Shown here: positions 15,616-23,237 of the stretch, piece by piece
Layout: every line of letters starts with the position of its first letter
Numbering within the stretch: position 1 is the first letter of the stretch
Source: Streptomyces venezuelae
GTDB lineage: Bacteria; Actinomycetota; Actinomycetes; Streptomycetales; Streptomycetaceae
Assembly: GCF_008642375.1 (NCBI RefSeq)
Contig: NZ_CP029194.1
Location: 5,697,001-5,761,000 of the forward strand
DNA: 64,000 bases
Direction: 5' to 3'
The notes under the pieces: generated by a model
Told to the model about the DNA's origin: nothing
Databases searched by the model: none
What the model saw: only the letters and a program-made list of their open reading frames with translations
Made by a program: the position numbers and the translations under genes

Positions 15616-17736
15616 GTGACCCTGGCCCGTCTCGCCGCCCGTCACGGCGTCGCCACCGAGTACAGCCCCTCCGCGGGCGTCACCGTCTCCGTGCCGGACG
15701 CCGCCGTGGTGGCCGTCCTCGGCGCCCTGGGCGTGGACGCGACCACCCCCGAGGCGGTCGACGCGGCCCTCGCCGCGGCGGAACGGGCCGAGCGGGAGCG
15801 GCTGCTGCCCCCCACCCTGGTCCGGCGGCGGGGGGAGGACGCCCTCTGCCCTCCGGCGGACCTGCCGCCCGGTACCCGACTGCGGGTCACCACGGAGGAG
15901 GGCGCGGTCCTCACCGGCGGCGACTGGGAGCGGCTGCCCCTCGGCGTCCACACGGTGGAGGCGACGGCCCCCGACGGGCGCGCCGCCACGAGCACCCTCA
16001 TCGTGAGCCCCGCGCGCGTGCCCGGGCCCGACCGTCGCGCGTACGGGCTGCTCGTCCAGCTCTACTCGCTGCTGTCCACCCGCTCCTGGGGCATGGGCGA
16101 CCTCGGGGACCTGCGGGAGCTCGCCACCTGGGCGGGCCGCACGCACGGCGCCGGCTTCGTCCAGGTCAACCCCCTGCACGCGGGCGTGCCCGGGGCGCCG
16201 AGCGACCCCTCGCCGTACCGCCCCTCCTCGCGCCGCTTCCCGGACCCGGTCCACCTGCGGATCGAGTCCGTCCCCGAGTACGCGCACGTGGACCCCGGCC
16301 ACCGCGACGCGCTCGACCGCATCCTCGCCGAGGCGGCCGAACTGCGCGAACGGGTGCTCGGCAAAGGCGCCCTGATCGACCGTGACGCGGTGTGGGACGT
16401 CAAGCGACGGGCCCTGGAGCTCGTGGTCGGGAGCGTGGAGCTCGGGCCCGGGCGGCGCGCCGAGTACCACGACTTCCTCGCCGAGCGGGGCCGTGCCCTG
16501 GAGGACCACGCCACCTACCAGGCCCTCGCCGAGCGGCACGGCCCGCACTGGCGGGACTGGCCCGAGGAGCTGCGCGAGCCGCGCTCGGCGGAGCGCGCCG
16601 TGCGCGCCGACCCCGCCCTCGCGGCCCGGGTCGACTTCCACTGCCGGCTGGCCTGGCTGACGGACCGGCAGCTGGCCGAGGTCGCCGAGGCCGCCCGCGA
16701 GGCCGGGATGGCGGTCGGGATCGTCCACGACCTGGCCGTCGGCGTCCACCCGGAGGGCTCGGACGCCTGGGCGCAGCAGGACGCCTTCGCGGCGGGCATG
16801 TCGGTCGGCGCCCCGCCCGACGCCTTCAACGCCCGGGGCCAGGACTGGGGCCTGCCGCCGTGGCGGCCCGACGCCCTCGCCGCCGCCGGCTACGCCCCGT
16901 ACCGCGGACTCCTGCGCGAACTCCTGCGCCACGCGGGCGCCCTGCGCATCGACCACGTGATGGGCTTGTTCCGGCTGTGGTGGGTGCCCGAGGGCAGCGA
17001 GCCCACCGCGGGGACGTACGTCCGGTACGACGCCGAGGCGATGCTCGCCGTCCTCGTCCTGGAGGCGCACCGCGCGGGCGCCCTCGTCATCGGCGAGGAC
17101 CTCGGCACGGTCGAGCCGGGCGTACGGGAGGAGCTGTCCCGGCGCGGGGTGTTCGGGACCTCCGTGCTCTGGTTCGAGCGGGACTGGGCGGGCTCCGGCC
17201 GCCCGGTGCCCCCGGAGCGGTGGCGCGCGGAGTGCGTGGCCACGGCCACCACCCATGACCTGCCCCCGACGGCCGCCCGGCTCTCCGGCGACCACGTCGC
17301 CCTGCGGCACCGGCTCGGGCTCCTCGACGGCGACCCGGAGCGCGACCGGGCGGCGGACGCGGCCGAGACCACCGAGTGGCTGGGGCTCTTCCAGCGGCTC
17401 GGGCTGCTCCCGGAGGGAGCGGGGGACGAGCGGGCCGAGATCCTGGCGGTCCACCGCTTCCTGCTGAGCACCCCGGCCCGGATGGTGGGGGTGTGGCTGC
17501 CGGACGCGGTGGGGGACCGCAGGCCGCAGAACCTGCCGGGCACCTGGGACGAGTACCCCAACTGGCGGCTGCCGATCGCGGACCCGGGCGGTCAGCCCCT
17601 CACCCTGGAGCGCCTCACGGCCTCGCCCCGCGCCCACGCCCTGCTCCGCGAGCTGCACGCCCGCACGGACCCGGAGAGCGCCCGTACCGACCCCGGGAAC
17701 GCCCGTACGGTACCCCCGGGCGCGCGGCCCGTTTAG
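15616..17736 (+). CDS. malQ: 4-alpha-glucanotransferase (amylomaltase)
   Basis: A 706-residue GH77 enzyme that transfers alpha-1,4-glucan chains between maltodextrins in the cytoplasm. The catalytic nucleophile lies in GALRIDHVMGLFRLWW (Asp446), the acid/base in LVIGEDLGTVEPGV (Glu494) and the third carboxylate in TTHDLPPTAARL (Asp548). A roughly 130-residue N-terminal extension precedes the barrel, as in other actinobacterial MalQ proteins. It starts with GTG one base after the small LTSEP ORF. The C-terminal tail contains a short repeat (RTDPESARTDPGNARTVPPG) that looks dispensable. No other glycogen gene adjoins it. Confidence 0.93.
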   Translation: MTLARLAARHGVATEYSPSAGVTVSVPDAAVVAVLGALGVDATTPEAVDAALAAAERAERERLLPPTLVRRRGEDALCPPADLPPGTRLRVTTEEGAVLTGGDWERLPLGVHTVEATAPDGRAATSTLIVSPARVPGPDRRAYGLLVQLYSLLSTRSWGMGDLGDLRELATWAGRTHGAGFVQVNPLHAGVPGAPSDPSPYRPSSRRFPDPVHLRIESVPEYAHVDPGHRDALDRILAEAAELRERVLGKGALIDRDAVWDVKRRALELVVGSVELGPGRRAEYHDFLAERGRALEDHATYQALAERHGPHWRDWPEELREPRSAERAVRADPALAARVDFHCRLAWLTDRQLAEVAEAAREAGMAVGIVHDLAVGVHPEGSDAWAQQDAFAAGMSVGAPPDAFNARGQDWGLPPWRPDALAAAGYAPYRGLLRELLRHAGALRIDHVMGLFRLWWVPEGSEPTAGTYVRYDAEAMLAVLVLEAHRAGALVIGEDLGTVEPGVREELSRRGVFGTSVLWFERDWAGSGRPVPPERWRAECVATATTHDLPPTAARLSGDHVALRHRLGLLDGDPERDRAADAAETTEWLGLFQRLGLLPEGAGDERAEILAVHRFLLSTPARMVGVWLPDAVGDRRPQNLPGTWDEYPNWRLPIADPGGQPLTLERLTASPRAHALLRELHARTDPESARTDPGNARTVPPGARPV

Positions 17737-17744
17737 GTGTTCGC

Positions 17745-17750
17745 TACTTT
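17745..17750 (+). promoter_or_regulatory. -10 element TACTTT for a probably leaderless gene
   Basis: TACTTT ends 6 nt before the GTG at 17757 and there is no Shine-Dalgarno sequence, so transcription should begin at or next to the start codon. No clear -35 is visible. Confidence 0.5.
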
Positions 17751-17756
17751 GGGGCT

Positions 17757-17984
17757 GTGGACAAGAAGAACGCCCTGCGCGCCGGCGCCGTCGCGGCCGG
17801 TACGACGCTGATGATGCTGCTCATGTCGTCCCCCGCGCTCGCGCTCACCCGCGACGACGGTGACGACCCGGCTCCCAAGCTGGAGGTCGTCGAGACCCTC
17901 GGCCTGTTCGTGGCCGCCCCGCTGGCGCTGTTCCTGGTCATCATCGGCCTGGTGATGGTGCTCGACAAGTCCAAGAAGGCCTGA
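17757..17984 (+). CDS. Small two-helix membrane protein
   Basis: A 75-residue protein starting GTG-GAC-AAG-AAG. It has a hydrophobic signal/anchor (GAVAAGTTLMMLLMSSPALALT), a short acidic extracytoplasmic loop (RDDGDDPAPKLEVVE) and a second helix (TLGLFVAAPLALFLVIIGLVMVLD) ending in KSKKA. The gene starts 20 bp after malQ, has its own -10-like hexamer 6 nt upstream and lacks a ribosome site, so it is probably leaderless and independently transcribed. It is followed by a very strong terminator. Homologous small proteins are common in Streptomyces but their function is not known to me. Confidence 0.75.
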   Translation: MDKKNALRAGAVAAGTTLMMLLMSSPALALTRDDGDDPAPKLEVVETLGLFVAAPLALFLVIIGLVMVLDKSKKA

Positions 17985-18004
17985 CCGCCTCCTCTCCGCC
18001 TCTC

Positions 18005-18046
18005 CGAGGGCGCCGCACGGTACCGACGTACCGTGCGGCGCCCTCG
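18005..18046. terminator. Strong terminator hairpin
   Basis: Perfect 19-bp inverted repeat with a CGAC tetraloop (arms 18005-18023 and 18028-18046), 20 bp after the small membrane protein stop. It can also end marR transcription coming from the other side. Confidence 0.85.
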
Positions 18047-18066
18047 CGTGCGTTCACGCGCAAGAC

Positions 18067-18120
18067 ACCCCTGGAGCAGGACAAACCCCCTAGGGCAGGG
18101 CGTCCCCTAGGGCAGGACAC
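18067..18120. repeat. Three imperfect 18-bp tandem units
   Basis: CACCCCTGGAGCAGGAC, CCCCTAGGGCAGGGC and CCCCTAGGGCAGGAC follow one another with an 18-19 bp period immediately after the marR stop codon. The function is unknown. Confidence 0.6.
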
Positions 18121-18123
18121 CCC

Positions 18124-18642
18124 TCAGGCGGTCGTCGCGAGCAGCTTTCGCAGCAGTCCCGCCAGCTGCTCCGCCTCCTCGTCGGTGAGCGCCGCCTCCA
18201 GCGCCGCCCGCTGCTGCCCGAGCCCGGCCCCCACGGCCTGGTCCACGAGCTCCTTGCCGTGCTCGGTGAGCGTCACCCGCAGCCCGCGCCGGTCGTGCGG
18301 GTCGGGGCTGCGGGTCAGCAGCCCCGACTTCTCCAGCTTGTCCAGCCGGCCGGTCATCCCGCCGGTGGTGATCATCAGCGTGGCGGTCAGCTCGCGCGGT
18401 GAGAGCGTGTACGGCTCTCCGGACCTGCGCAGCGTCGCGAGCACGTCGAACTCCCCGAGTGCCATGCCGTAGGGCGCGTACGCCTTGTCCACCCGGCCGC
18501 GCATCGCGTTGGCGAGCCGGTAGATCCGCCCGAAGACGGCCATCGGCAGGGTGTCCAGGTCGGGTCGGACGACCGCCCACTGGTCGGCGATGGCGTCGAC
18601 GGCGTCATGGGCGGGCGCCGGGGCCGGGGTGTTCGTCTCCAT
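18124..18642 (-). CDS. MarR-family transcriptional regulator
   Basis: A 172-residue winged-helix dimeric regulator. The ATG at 18642 (METNTPAPAPAHD) has GAGGAGA eight bases upstream; the frame is open 17 codons further but without support. The DNA-binding domain spans about residues 60-135: EFDVLATLRRSGEPYTLSPRELTATLMITTGGMTGRLDKLEKSGLLTRSPDPHDRRGLRVTLTEHGKELV, including the conserved DxRxxxV/LxLT wing. It is divergent from an EamA-family exporter over a 134-bp AT-rich intergenic region with two inverted repeats. This is the usual arrangement for a MarR repressor controlling an adjacent efflux gene and itself. Confidence 0.9.
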   Translation of the reverse strand: METNTPAPAPAHDAVDAIADQWAVVRPDLDTLPMAVFGRIYRLANAMRGRVDKAYAPYGMALGEFDVLATLRRSGEPYTLSPRELTATLMITTGGMTGRLDKLEKSGLLTRSPDPHDRRGLRVTLTEHGKELVDQAVGAGLGQQRAALEAALTDEEAEQLAGLLRKLLATTA

Positions 18643-18685
18643 GGGGCCAGTCTCCTCTTCCGCGCGACTCGATGGCAAGAAAGCC

Positions 18686-18713
18686 ACTTGCAAGTAAGTA
18701 GCTTAGTGCTAAG
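18686..18713. promoter_or_regulatory. Likely MarR operator pair
   Basis: A perfect palindrome ACTTGCAAGT (18686-18695) and, 6 bp on, CTTAG-TG-CTAAG (18702-18713) lie in the AT-rich segment between marR and the EamA gene, 44-71 bp upstream of the marR start. Placement and symmetry fit a MarR dimer site; binding is inferred. Confidence 0.6.
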
Positions 18714-18776
18714 TTAATTACCGCCAAGCCAGTCCGGCGCACACCGGTCGGGCACTCCACAGCAGGGGGAACCGTC

Positions 18777-19730
18777 ATGTCCCGCAAGGCCGCAGTCGTC
18801 GCACTCACCGCGCTCGCCCCGATCTCCTGGGGCTCCACCTACTTCGTCACCACGGAGTTCCTGCCGCCCGACCGGCCCCTCTTCACCGGCCTGATGCGCG
18901 CCCTGCCCGCCGGCCTCCTGCTCCTCGCCCTCACCCGCAAGCTCCCGCAGGGCGCCTGGTGGTGGAAGTCGGCGGTCCTCGGGGCCCTCAACATCGGCGC
19001 CTTCTTCCCGCTGCTCTTCCTCGCCGCCTACCGGCTGCCCGGCGGGGTCGCCGCCGTCGTCGGCTCCGTCGGCCCGCTCTTCGTCGTGGGTCTCGCCGCC
19101 CTCTTCCTCGGCGAGAGGCCCACCGTGAAGACCCTGCTCACCGCCGTGGCCGCCGCCTTCGGCGTCAGCCTCGTGGTCCTCAAGGCCGGTGCGGCCTTCG
19201 ACATGGTCGGCGTGGTCGCCGGACTGCTCTCCTCGCTCTCGATGTCCGCGGGCATCGTCTTCACCAAGCGCTGGGGCCGCCCCGAGGGTGTCGGCGCCCT
19301 CGCGCTCACCGGCTGGCAGCTCACCGCGGGCGGCCTGGTCATCCTGCCGATCGCCTTCCTGATCGAGGGCGCTCCGCCGGTCCTGACCGGCACCAACCTG
19401 GCCGGCTACGCCTACCTCGCCCTCGGCAACACCGCGATCTCGTACTTCCTCTGGTTCCGCGGCATCGAGCGGCTGAGCGCCTCCTCGGCCACCCTCCTCG
19501 GCCCGCTCTCGCCGATCACCGCGGCCGTCATCGGCTGGGCGGCCCTCGGCCAGGCCCTCGGTCCGGTGCAGGTGCTCGGCATGGTGATCGCCTTCGGCGC
19601 GACCCTGGTCGGCCAGCTGGGGCCTCGTACCCCGAAGGTCCCGGTCGTACCGGTCGAATTGTTCAGCTCAACTGAACAGAACGGTCAGGAAGTTTCGATG
19701 GACCTGGAGGGTTCGGGGGTGGGACGGTAG
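18777..19730 (+). CDS. EamA/DMT-superfamily exporter 1
   Basis: A 317-residue membrane protein with about ten helices in two EamA repeats: ALTALAPISWGSTYFVTTEFLPPDRPLFTGLMRALPAGLLLLAL opens repeat one and LAGYAYLALGNTAISYFLWFRGIERLSASSATLLGPLSPITAAVIGWAALGQ closes repeat two. The ATG at 18777 has GGGGGA seven bases upstream. It is divergent from marR. The last 25 codons (VELFSSTEQNGQEVSMDLEGSGVGR) are hydrophilic, unlike the rest, and overlie the inverted repeat at 19661-19677 that controls the next gene; this tail may be read-through into regulatory DNA. The substrate is unknown; amino acids or drugs are typical. Confidence 0.9.
   Translation: MSRKAAVVALTALAPISWGSTYFVTTEFLPPDRPLFTGLMRALPAGLLLLALTRKLPQGAWWWKSAVLGALNIGAFFPLLFLAAYRLPGGVAAVVGSVGPLFVVGLAALFLGERPTVKTLLTAVAAAFGVSLVVLKAGAAFDMVGVVAGLLSSLSMSAGIVFTKRWGRPEGVGALALTGWQLTAGGLVILPIAFLIEGAPPVLTGTNLAGYAYLALGNTAISYFLWFRGIERLSASSATLLGPLSPITAAVIGWAALGQALGPVQVLGMVIAFGATLVGQLGPRTPKVPVVPVELFSSTEQNGQEVSMDLEGSGVGR
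19661..19704 (+). promoter_or_regulatory. Composite inverted-repeat element, copy 1 (before DMT exporter 2)
   Basis: GTTCAG-N5-CTGAAC (19661-19677), then 16 bp, then TTCGATGGACC (19694-19704). The inverted repeat contains T-N11-A, the LysR-regulator signature, and its centre is 67 bp upstream of the ATG at 19736. The same element with the same spacing occurs at 21677. Confidence 0.7.
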
Positions 19731-19735
19731 GCGGC

Positions 19736-20731
19736 ATGAGCCCGATCACCGCACGCCACCCGACCACCACCCCGACGACCACCACCCCGACGACCGGCAC
19801 TCCTTCGACCGCCACCGGCACCACCACGACCGAGAAGCCGGCGCCCGCGAGAAAGCTCGCACGGGGCGCCGGCCTCGGCGTTCTCCTCGCCCTCCTCGCC
19901 ACCGTCGTCTGGTCCGGCAGCTTCGTCGCCACCCGCGACATGGCCGACACCGTCCCGCCGGTCCAGGCCGTCTTCTGGCGCTGGATCATCGCGCTGCTCG
20001 CCGTCGCACCGTTCGCCGCCCGCCCGTTCCTGCGGCAGTGGCGGACGATCCGCCGCCACCTCGGATTCGTCGCCCTCGCCTCGCTGTTCGGCGTCGCCCT
20101 CTACAACACCCTCGTGCACCAGGCCGGGCTGACCACCTCCGCCTCCAACATGGGCATGATCATGGCCGCCTCCCCGGTGATCATGGCGGTGTACGCCCGG
20201 CTCGGCGGCGAACGCCTCGGCGCCCGCCGGATCCTCGGGATGCTGACCGCCGCGCTGGGCGTGCTCCTGCTCGTCGGAAAGGGCTCGCTCGCAGTCGACT
20301 TCGCCGCCGGCGACCTGTGGATGTTCGCCGCGGCCCTGTCCTTCGCCTCGTACAGCGCGCTGCTCAAGCGCAAGCCCGCCGAGATCGACGGACTCGCCTT
20401 CCTCTTCACCACCTTCCTGCTCGGCTCCCTGATGCTCGCCCCCGCGTACGCCGTGTCCCTCACCGTCCAGGGCGGGTTCACCGTCGGCCCCGCGACCGTC
20501 GGCCCCCTGCTGTACGTCGGCGTCTTCTCCTCCGCCGTCGCCTTCTTCGCCTGGAACAAGGCGATCGCCCTCGTCGGCGCGGCCCGCGCGGGTGTCGTCT
20601 ACTACCTCCAGCCCGTCTGCGTCGCCCTGCTCTCGTACGCCCTCCTCGGCGAGCGGCTCGGCCTCGTCGGCGGTGCGAGCATGGCCCTCATCCTCGGCGG
20701 AGTGGCGCTGGCCTCGGCGCGAGGCCGCTGA
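19736..20731 (+). CDS. EamA/DMT-superfamily exporter 2
   Basis: A 331-residue membrane protein with an unusual Thr/Pro-rich cytoplasmic N terminus (about residues 5-37, HPTTTPTTTTPTTGTPSTATGTTTTEKP) followed by ten helices: LGVLLALLATVVWSGSFVATRDMADTVPPVQAVFWRW begins EamA repeat one and LYVGVFSSAVAFFAWNKAIALVGAARAGVVYYLQPVCVALLSYALLGE closes repeat two. It starts 5 bp after the first exporter. The LysR gene lies 33 bp downstream. The duplicated inverted-repeat element 67 bp upstream links it to allantoicase by likely co-regulation. The substrate is unknown. Confidence 0.9.
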   Translation: MSPITARHPTTTPTTTTPTTGTPSTATGTTTTEKPAPARKLARGAGLGVLLALLATVVWSGSFVATRDMADTVPPVQAVFWRWIIALLAVAPFAARPFLRQWRTIRRHLGFVALASLFGVALYNTLVHQAGLTTSASNMGMIMAASPVIMAVYARLGGERLGARRILGMLTAALGVLLLVGKGSLAVDFAAGDLWMFAAALSFASYSALLKRKPAEIDGLAFLFTTFLLGSLMLAPAYAVSLTVQGGFTVGPATVGPLLYVGVFSSAVAFFAWNKAIALVGAARAGVVYYLQPVCVALLSYALLGERLGLVGGASMALILGGVALASARGR

Positions 20732-20751
20732 GTGCCGCCCGCCCCGCCCGG

Positions 20752-20757
20752 TAGGTT
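20752..20757 (+). promoter_or_regulatory. -10 element TAGGTT of the lysR gene
   Basis: TAGGTT ends 7 nt before the ATG at 20765. No clear ribosome site intervenes, suggesting a leaderless transcript starting inside the exporter-lysR gap. Confidence 0.45.
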
Positions 20758-20764
20758 GCGCCCC

Positions 20765-21691
20765 ATGACCGAGTGGGACATCAAGAAGCTCCAGATCCTC
20801 CGCACCCTCCGTGACCGCGGCACCGTCACCGCGACCGCGGAGGCCCTGCTCATGACCCCCTCGGCCGTGTCCCAGCAGCTCACCAACCTCGCCAAGCAGC
20901 TCGGGGTACGGCTCCTCGAGGCCCAGGGCCGCCGGGTCCGCCTCACCGACGCCGCCCATCTGGTGCTGCGGCACGCGGAGGTGGTCTTCGCCCAGCTGGA
21001 GCGCGCCGACGCCGAACTCGACGGATACCTCCGGGGCGAGGCCGGGCAGCTGCGGGTGGCGGCCTTCTCGACGGCCGTGCCCGCCCTCGTCGTCCCCGCC
21101 GTACGGCAGCTGGGGACCGCCCACCCCGGGCTCGACATCCGCGTCCGGGAGGCCGAGGCGGCGGAGGCGTACGAGCTGCTCACGGCCGGCGAGGTCGACC
21201 TGGCGCTCTCGCTCGCCGCCCACGCGCCCTCGGTGCGCGACCCCAAGTTCAGCCGGGTGCCCCTACTCGCCGACCCCCTCGACGTCGCCCTGCCCGCCGG
21301 GCACGCGCTCGCCGAAGCGCCCGGCCTCCGCCTCGCCGACCTCGCCGCCGAGCCGTGGATCTTCGGCGGCTCCGGCCCCTGGTCGGAGATCACCACCGCC
21401 GCCTGCGAGGCCGCCGGCTTCGTGCCCGAGCAGGCCCACAGCGCCTCCGGCTGGACCGCGATCCTCGCCATGGTCGAGGCCGGGATGGGGATCGCGCTCG
21501 TGCCCCGGATGGCCTCCGCCGACCGCCGGAACGGCGCCGGGGTCGTCATGCGCGTCCTCTCCGCAGACCAGCCGCGCCGCCATGTCGTCGCGGCGGTACG
21601 GCGCGGGGCGGAGGAGGGCCCGGCGGTGGCCCGGGTGCTGGCCGCGCTCCGGCAGGCGGCCGCGGCCCGCGAAACCGTTCAGCAGAACTGA
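20765..21691 (+). CDS. LysR-family transcriptional regulator
   Basis: A 308-residue regulator. The N-terminal helix-turn-helix is MTEWDIKKLQILRTLRDRGTVTATAEALLMTPSAVSQQLTNLAKQLGVRLLEAQGRRVRLTDAA, then a linker helix and a type 2 periplasmic-binding effector domain (GQLRVAAFSTAVPALVVPAVRQL ... EVDLALSL ... AGMGIALVP). The ATG at 20765 is chosen because the HTH begins directly there; a GTG 11 codons upstream adds only MPPAPPGRLRP. Its stop codon lies inside the second copy of the GTTCAG-N5-CTGAAC element that precedes allantoicase. It probably controls the adjoining exporter and perhaps allantoicase; the co-inducer is unknown. Confidence 0.88.
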   Translation: MTEWDIKKLQILRTLRDRGTVTATAEALLMTPSAVSQQLTNLAKQLGVRLLEAQGRRVRLTDAAHLVLRHAEVVFAQLERADAELDGYLRGEAGQLRVAAFSTAVPALVVPAVRQLGTAHPGLDIRVREAEAAEAYELLTAGEVDLALSLAAHAPSVRDPKFSRVPLLADPLDVALPAGHALAEAPGLRLADLAAEPWIFGGSGPWSEITTAACEAAGFVPEQAHSASGWTAILAMVEAGMGIALVPRMASADRRNGAGVVMRVLSADQPRRHVVAAVRRGAEEGPAVARVLAALRQAAAARETVQQN

Positions 21692-21720
21692 ACGGCGTCA
21701 TCGAAAACATTCGATGGACC
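21677..21720 (+). promoter_or_regulatory. Composite inverted-repeat element, copy 2 (before allantoicase)
   Basis: GTTCAG-N5-CTGAAC (21677-21693), 16 bp, TTCGATGGACC (21710-21720), with the repeat centre 65 bp before the allantoicase ATG. Copy 2 additionally has TCGAA-N4-TTCGA (21701-21714). The LysR gene TGA is embedded in the repeat. Confidence 0.7.
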
Positions 21721-21749
21721 GGAGAGGACGAGCGCGGGAAAGTCGAGTC

Positions 21750-22874
21750 ATGAGCGACTTCGACGAGACCCAGGACCCGCACGCCAACGACGCCGCCCCC
21801 TACTCCGGCGGCGACCCGTACGCCGACTACCGGTCCGGTGACTTCCCCTTCACCGAGCTCGTCGACCTCGCCGACCGCCGCCTCGGCGCCGGTGTCGTCG
21901 CCGCCAACGACGAGTTCTTCTCGGAGCGCGAGAACCTCCTCGTCCGCGAGCGGGCCGTCTTCGACCCGGAGCACTTCGGCCACAAGGGCAAGATCATGGA
22001 CGGCTGGGAGACCCGCCGCCGCCGCGGCGCCGACGCCGAGAACGTCTTCCCCGCCCCCGAGGACCACGACTGGGCGATCGTCCGCCTCGGCGCCCCCGGC
22101 GTGATCCGCGGCATCGTCGTCGACACCGCCCACTTCCGCGGCAACTACCCGCAGCGCGTGAGCATCCAGGCCACCGCGGTGGAGGGCTCGCCCAGCCCCG
22201 CCGAGCTGCTCGACGCGAAGTGGGAGGAGCTCGTCCCGCCGACCCCCGTGCGCGGCCACGCGGCGAACGGCTTCACGATCGACGCCGAGCGCCGCTACAC
22301 CCACCTGCGCCTCTGCCAGCACCCCGACGGCGGCATCGCCCGCCTCCGCGTCCACGGCGAGGTCGTGCCCGACCCCGAGTGGCTGGAGCTCCTCGGCACC
22401 CTCGACCTGATCTCCGTACTCAACGGCGGCTCGTACGAGGACGCCTCGGACAGGTTCTACTCCTCGCCGACGCAGATCATCCTGCCGGGCACCTCGCGCA
22501 AGATGGACGACGGCTGGGAGAACCGCCGCCGCCGGGTACGCGGCACCAACGACTGGGTCCGCTTCCGGCTCGCAGCCCAGGGCGCCGTCCGCGCCGTCGA
22601 GATCGACACCGCCTACCTCAAGGGCAACTCGGCCGGCTGGATCGCGCTCCAGGGACGCAACGGCGAGACGGGCGAGTGGTTCGAGATCATCCCCCGGACC
22701 CGCCTCCAGCCCGACACCCTGCACCGCTTCAAGCTCGCCGCCCAGGCAGTCGTCACCCACGTCCGCCTCGACGCCTTCCCCGACGGCGGCGTCGCCCGGA
22801 TGCGGCTCCACGGCACGCTGACGGAGCAGGGCGCGTCCGACCTGCGCGCCCGGTACGCGGCCCTCGGCGGCTGA
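21750..22874 (+). CDS. alc: Allantoicase
   Basis: A 374-residue enzyme hydrolysing allantoate to ureidoglycolate and urea in purine-ring catabolism. It has the two tandem allantoicase (galactose-binding-like) repeats: FTELVDLADRRLGAGVVAANDEFFSERENLL ... KIMDGWETRRRRG ... IRGIVVDTAHFRGNYPQRVSIQA in the first half, and DLISVLNGGSYEDASDRFYSS ... KMDDGWENRRRRV ... VEIDTAYLKGNSAGWIALQG in the second. The ATG at 21750 is chosen because MSDFDETQDPHAND starts the conserved protein; earlier codons read through the regulatory element. No allantoinase or ureidoglycolase adjoins, so the rest of the pathway must be elsewhere. A 15-bp hairpin terminates it. Confidence 0.93.
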   Translation: MSDFDETQDPHANDAAPYSGGDPYADYRSGDFPFTELVDLADRRLGAGVVAANDEFFSERENLLVRERAVFDPEHFGHKGKIMDGWETRRRRGADAENVFPAPEDHDWAIVRLGAPGVIRGIVVDTAHFRGNYPQRVSIQATAVEGSPSPAELLDAKWEELVPPTPVRGHAANGFTIDAERRYTHLRLCQHPDGGIARLRVHGEVVPDPEWLELLGTLDLISVLNGGSYEDASDRFYSSPTQIILPGTSRKMDDGWENRRRRVRGTNDWVRFRLAAQGAVRAVEIDTAYLKGNSAGWIALQGRNGETGEWFEIIPRTRLQPDTLHRFKLAAQAVVTHVRLDAFPDGGVARMRLHGTLTEQGASDLRARYAALGG

Positions 22875-22948
22875 CCCGCGGGATCCCGCACTTCCGCCCG
22901 GCGGCGCGGCCGCGCGCCGACGCCCGCCCGCCGGGCGGACTCCAGACG

Positions 22949-22990
22949 CGGCGAAGGGGCACCTCCGTGGGGGAGGGTGCCCCTTCGCCG
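22949..22990 (+). terminator. Terminator after allantoicase
   Basis: Perfect 15-bp inverted repeat CGGCGAAGGGGCACC / GGTGCCCCTTCGCCG with a 12-nt loop, 75 bp after the stop. Confidence 0.85.
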
Positions 22991-23051
22991 TCCGGTCGAC
23001 GCCTGCGGAGATCATCCGGCTGGGCGCGACCGTCGGCCATCCGGGGGACCG

Positions 23052-23165
23052 ATGAAACGATTCCGATCAACGGCGAGAAGAGGCGCGGCCCAACTGGCCG
23101 CCGCCCTCGCCCCCGCCGCGACCGTCGGCACCGGCGGCCGGCAGCGGATCGACTCCCTGGGCTGA
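23052..23165 (+). CDS. Possible 37-residue peptide or gene remnant
   Basis: ATG at 23052 with GGGGGA three bases upstream. The peptide MKRFRSTARRGAAQLAAALA-PAATVGTGGRQRIDSLG resembles a signal peptide (basic start, Ala/Leu core, A-x-A-like end) with almost nothing after it. It could be the surviving 5-prime end of a lost secreted-protein gene, a small peptide, or chance. Both sides are closed by terminators. Low certainty. Confidence 0.25.
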   Translation: MKRFRSTARRGAAQLAAALAPAATVGTGGRQRIDSLG

Positions 23166-23178
23166 CCCCCCGTACATC

Positions 23179-23216
23179 GGAAGGGCCCCCGGACTCATCG
23201 GTCCGGGGGCCCTTCC
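23179..23216. terminator. Terminator after pepN (1)
   Basis: Perfect 16-bp inverted repeat GGAAGGGCCCCCGGAC / GTCCGGGGGCCCTTCC with a 6-nt loop, 22 bp downstream of the pepN stop on the minus strand. Confidence 0.85.
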
Positions 23217-23237
23217 TCACGTCACGACGTCACGACG

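Larger units (their letters stand above)
22875..23237. other. Terminator-rich gap between allantoicase and pepN
   Basis: This 363-bp gap contains two very strong hairpins (22949-22990 and 23179-23216) and, between them, a possible 37-codon ORF (23052-23165). It ends with ACGTCACG tandem units at about 23217-23240 that run into the pepN stop codon. No larger gene is visible. Confidence 0.7.
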
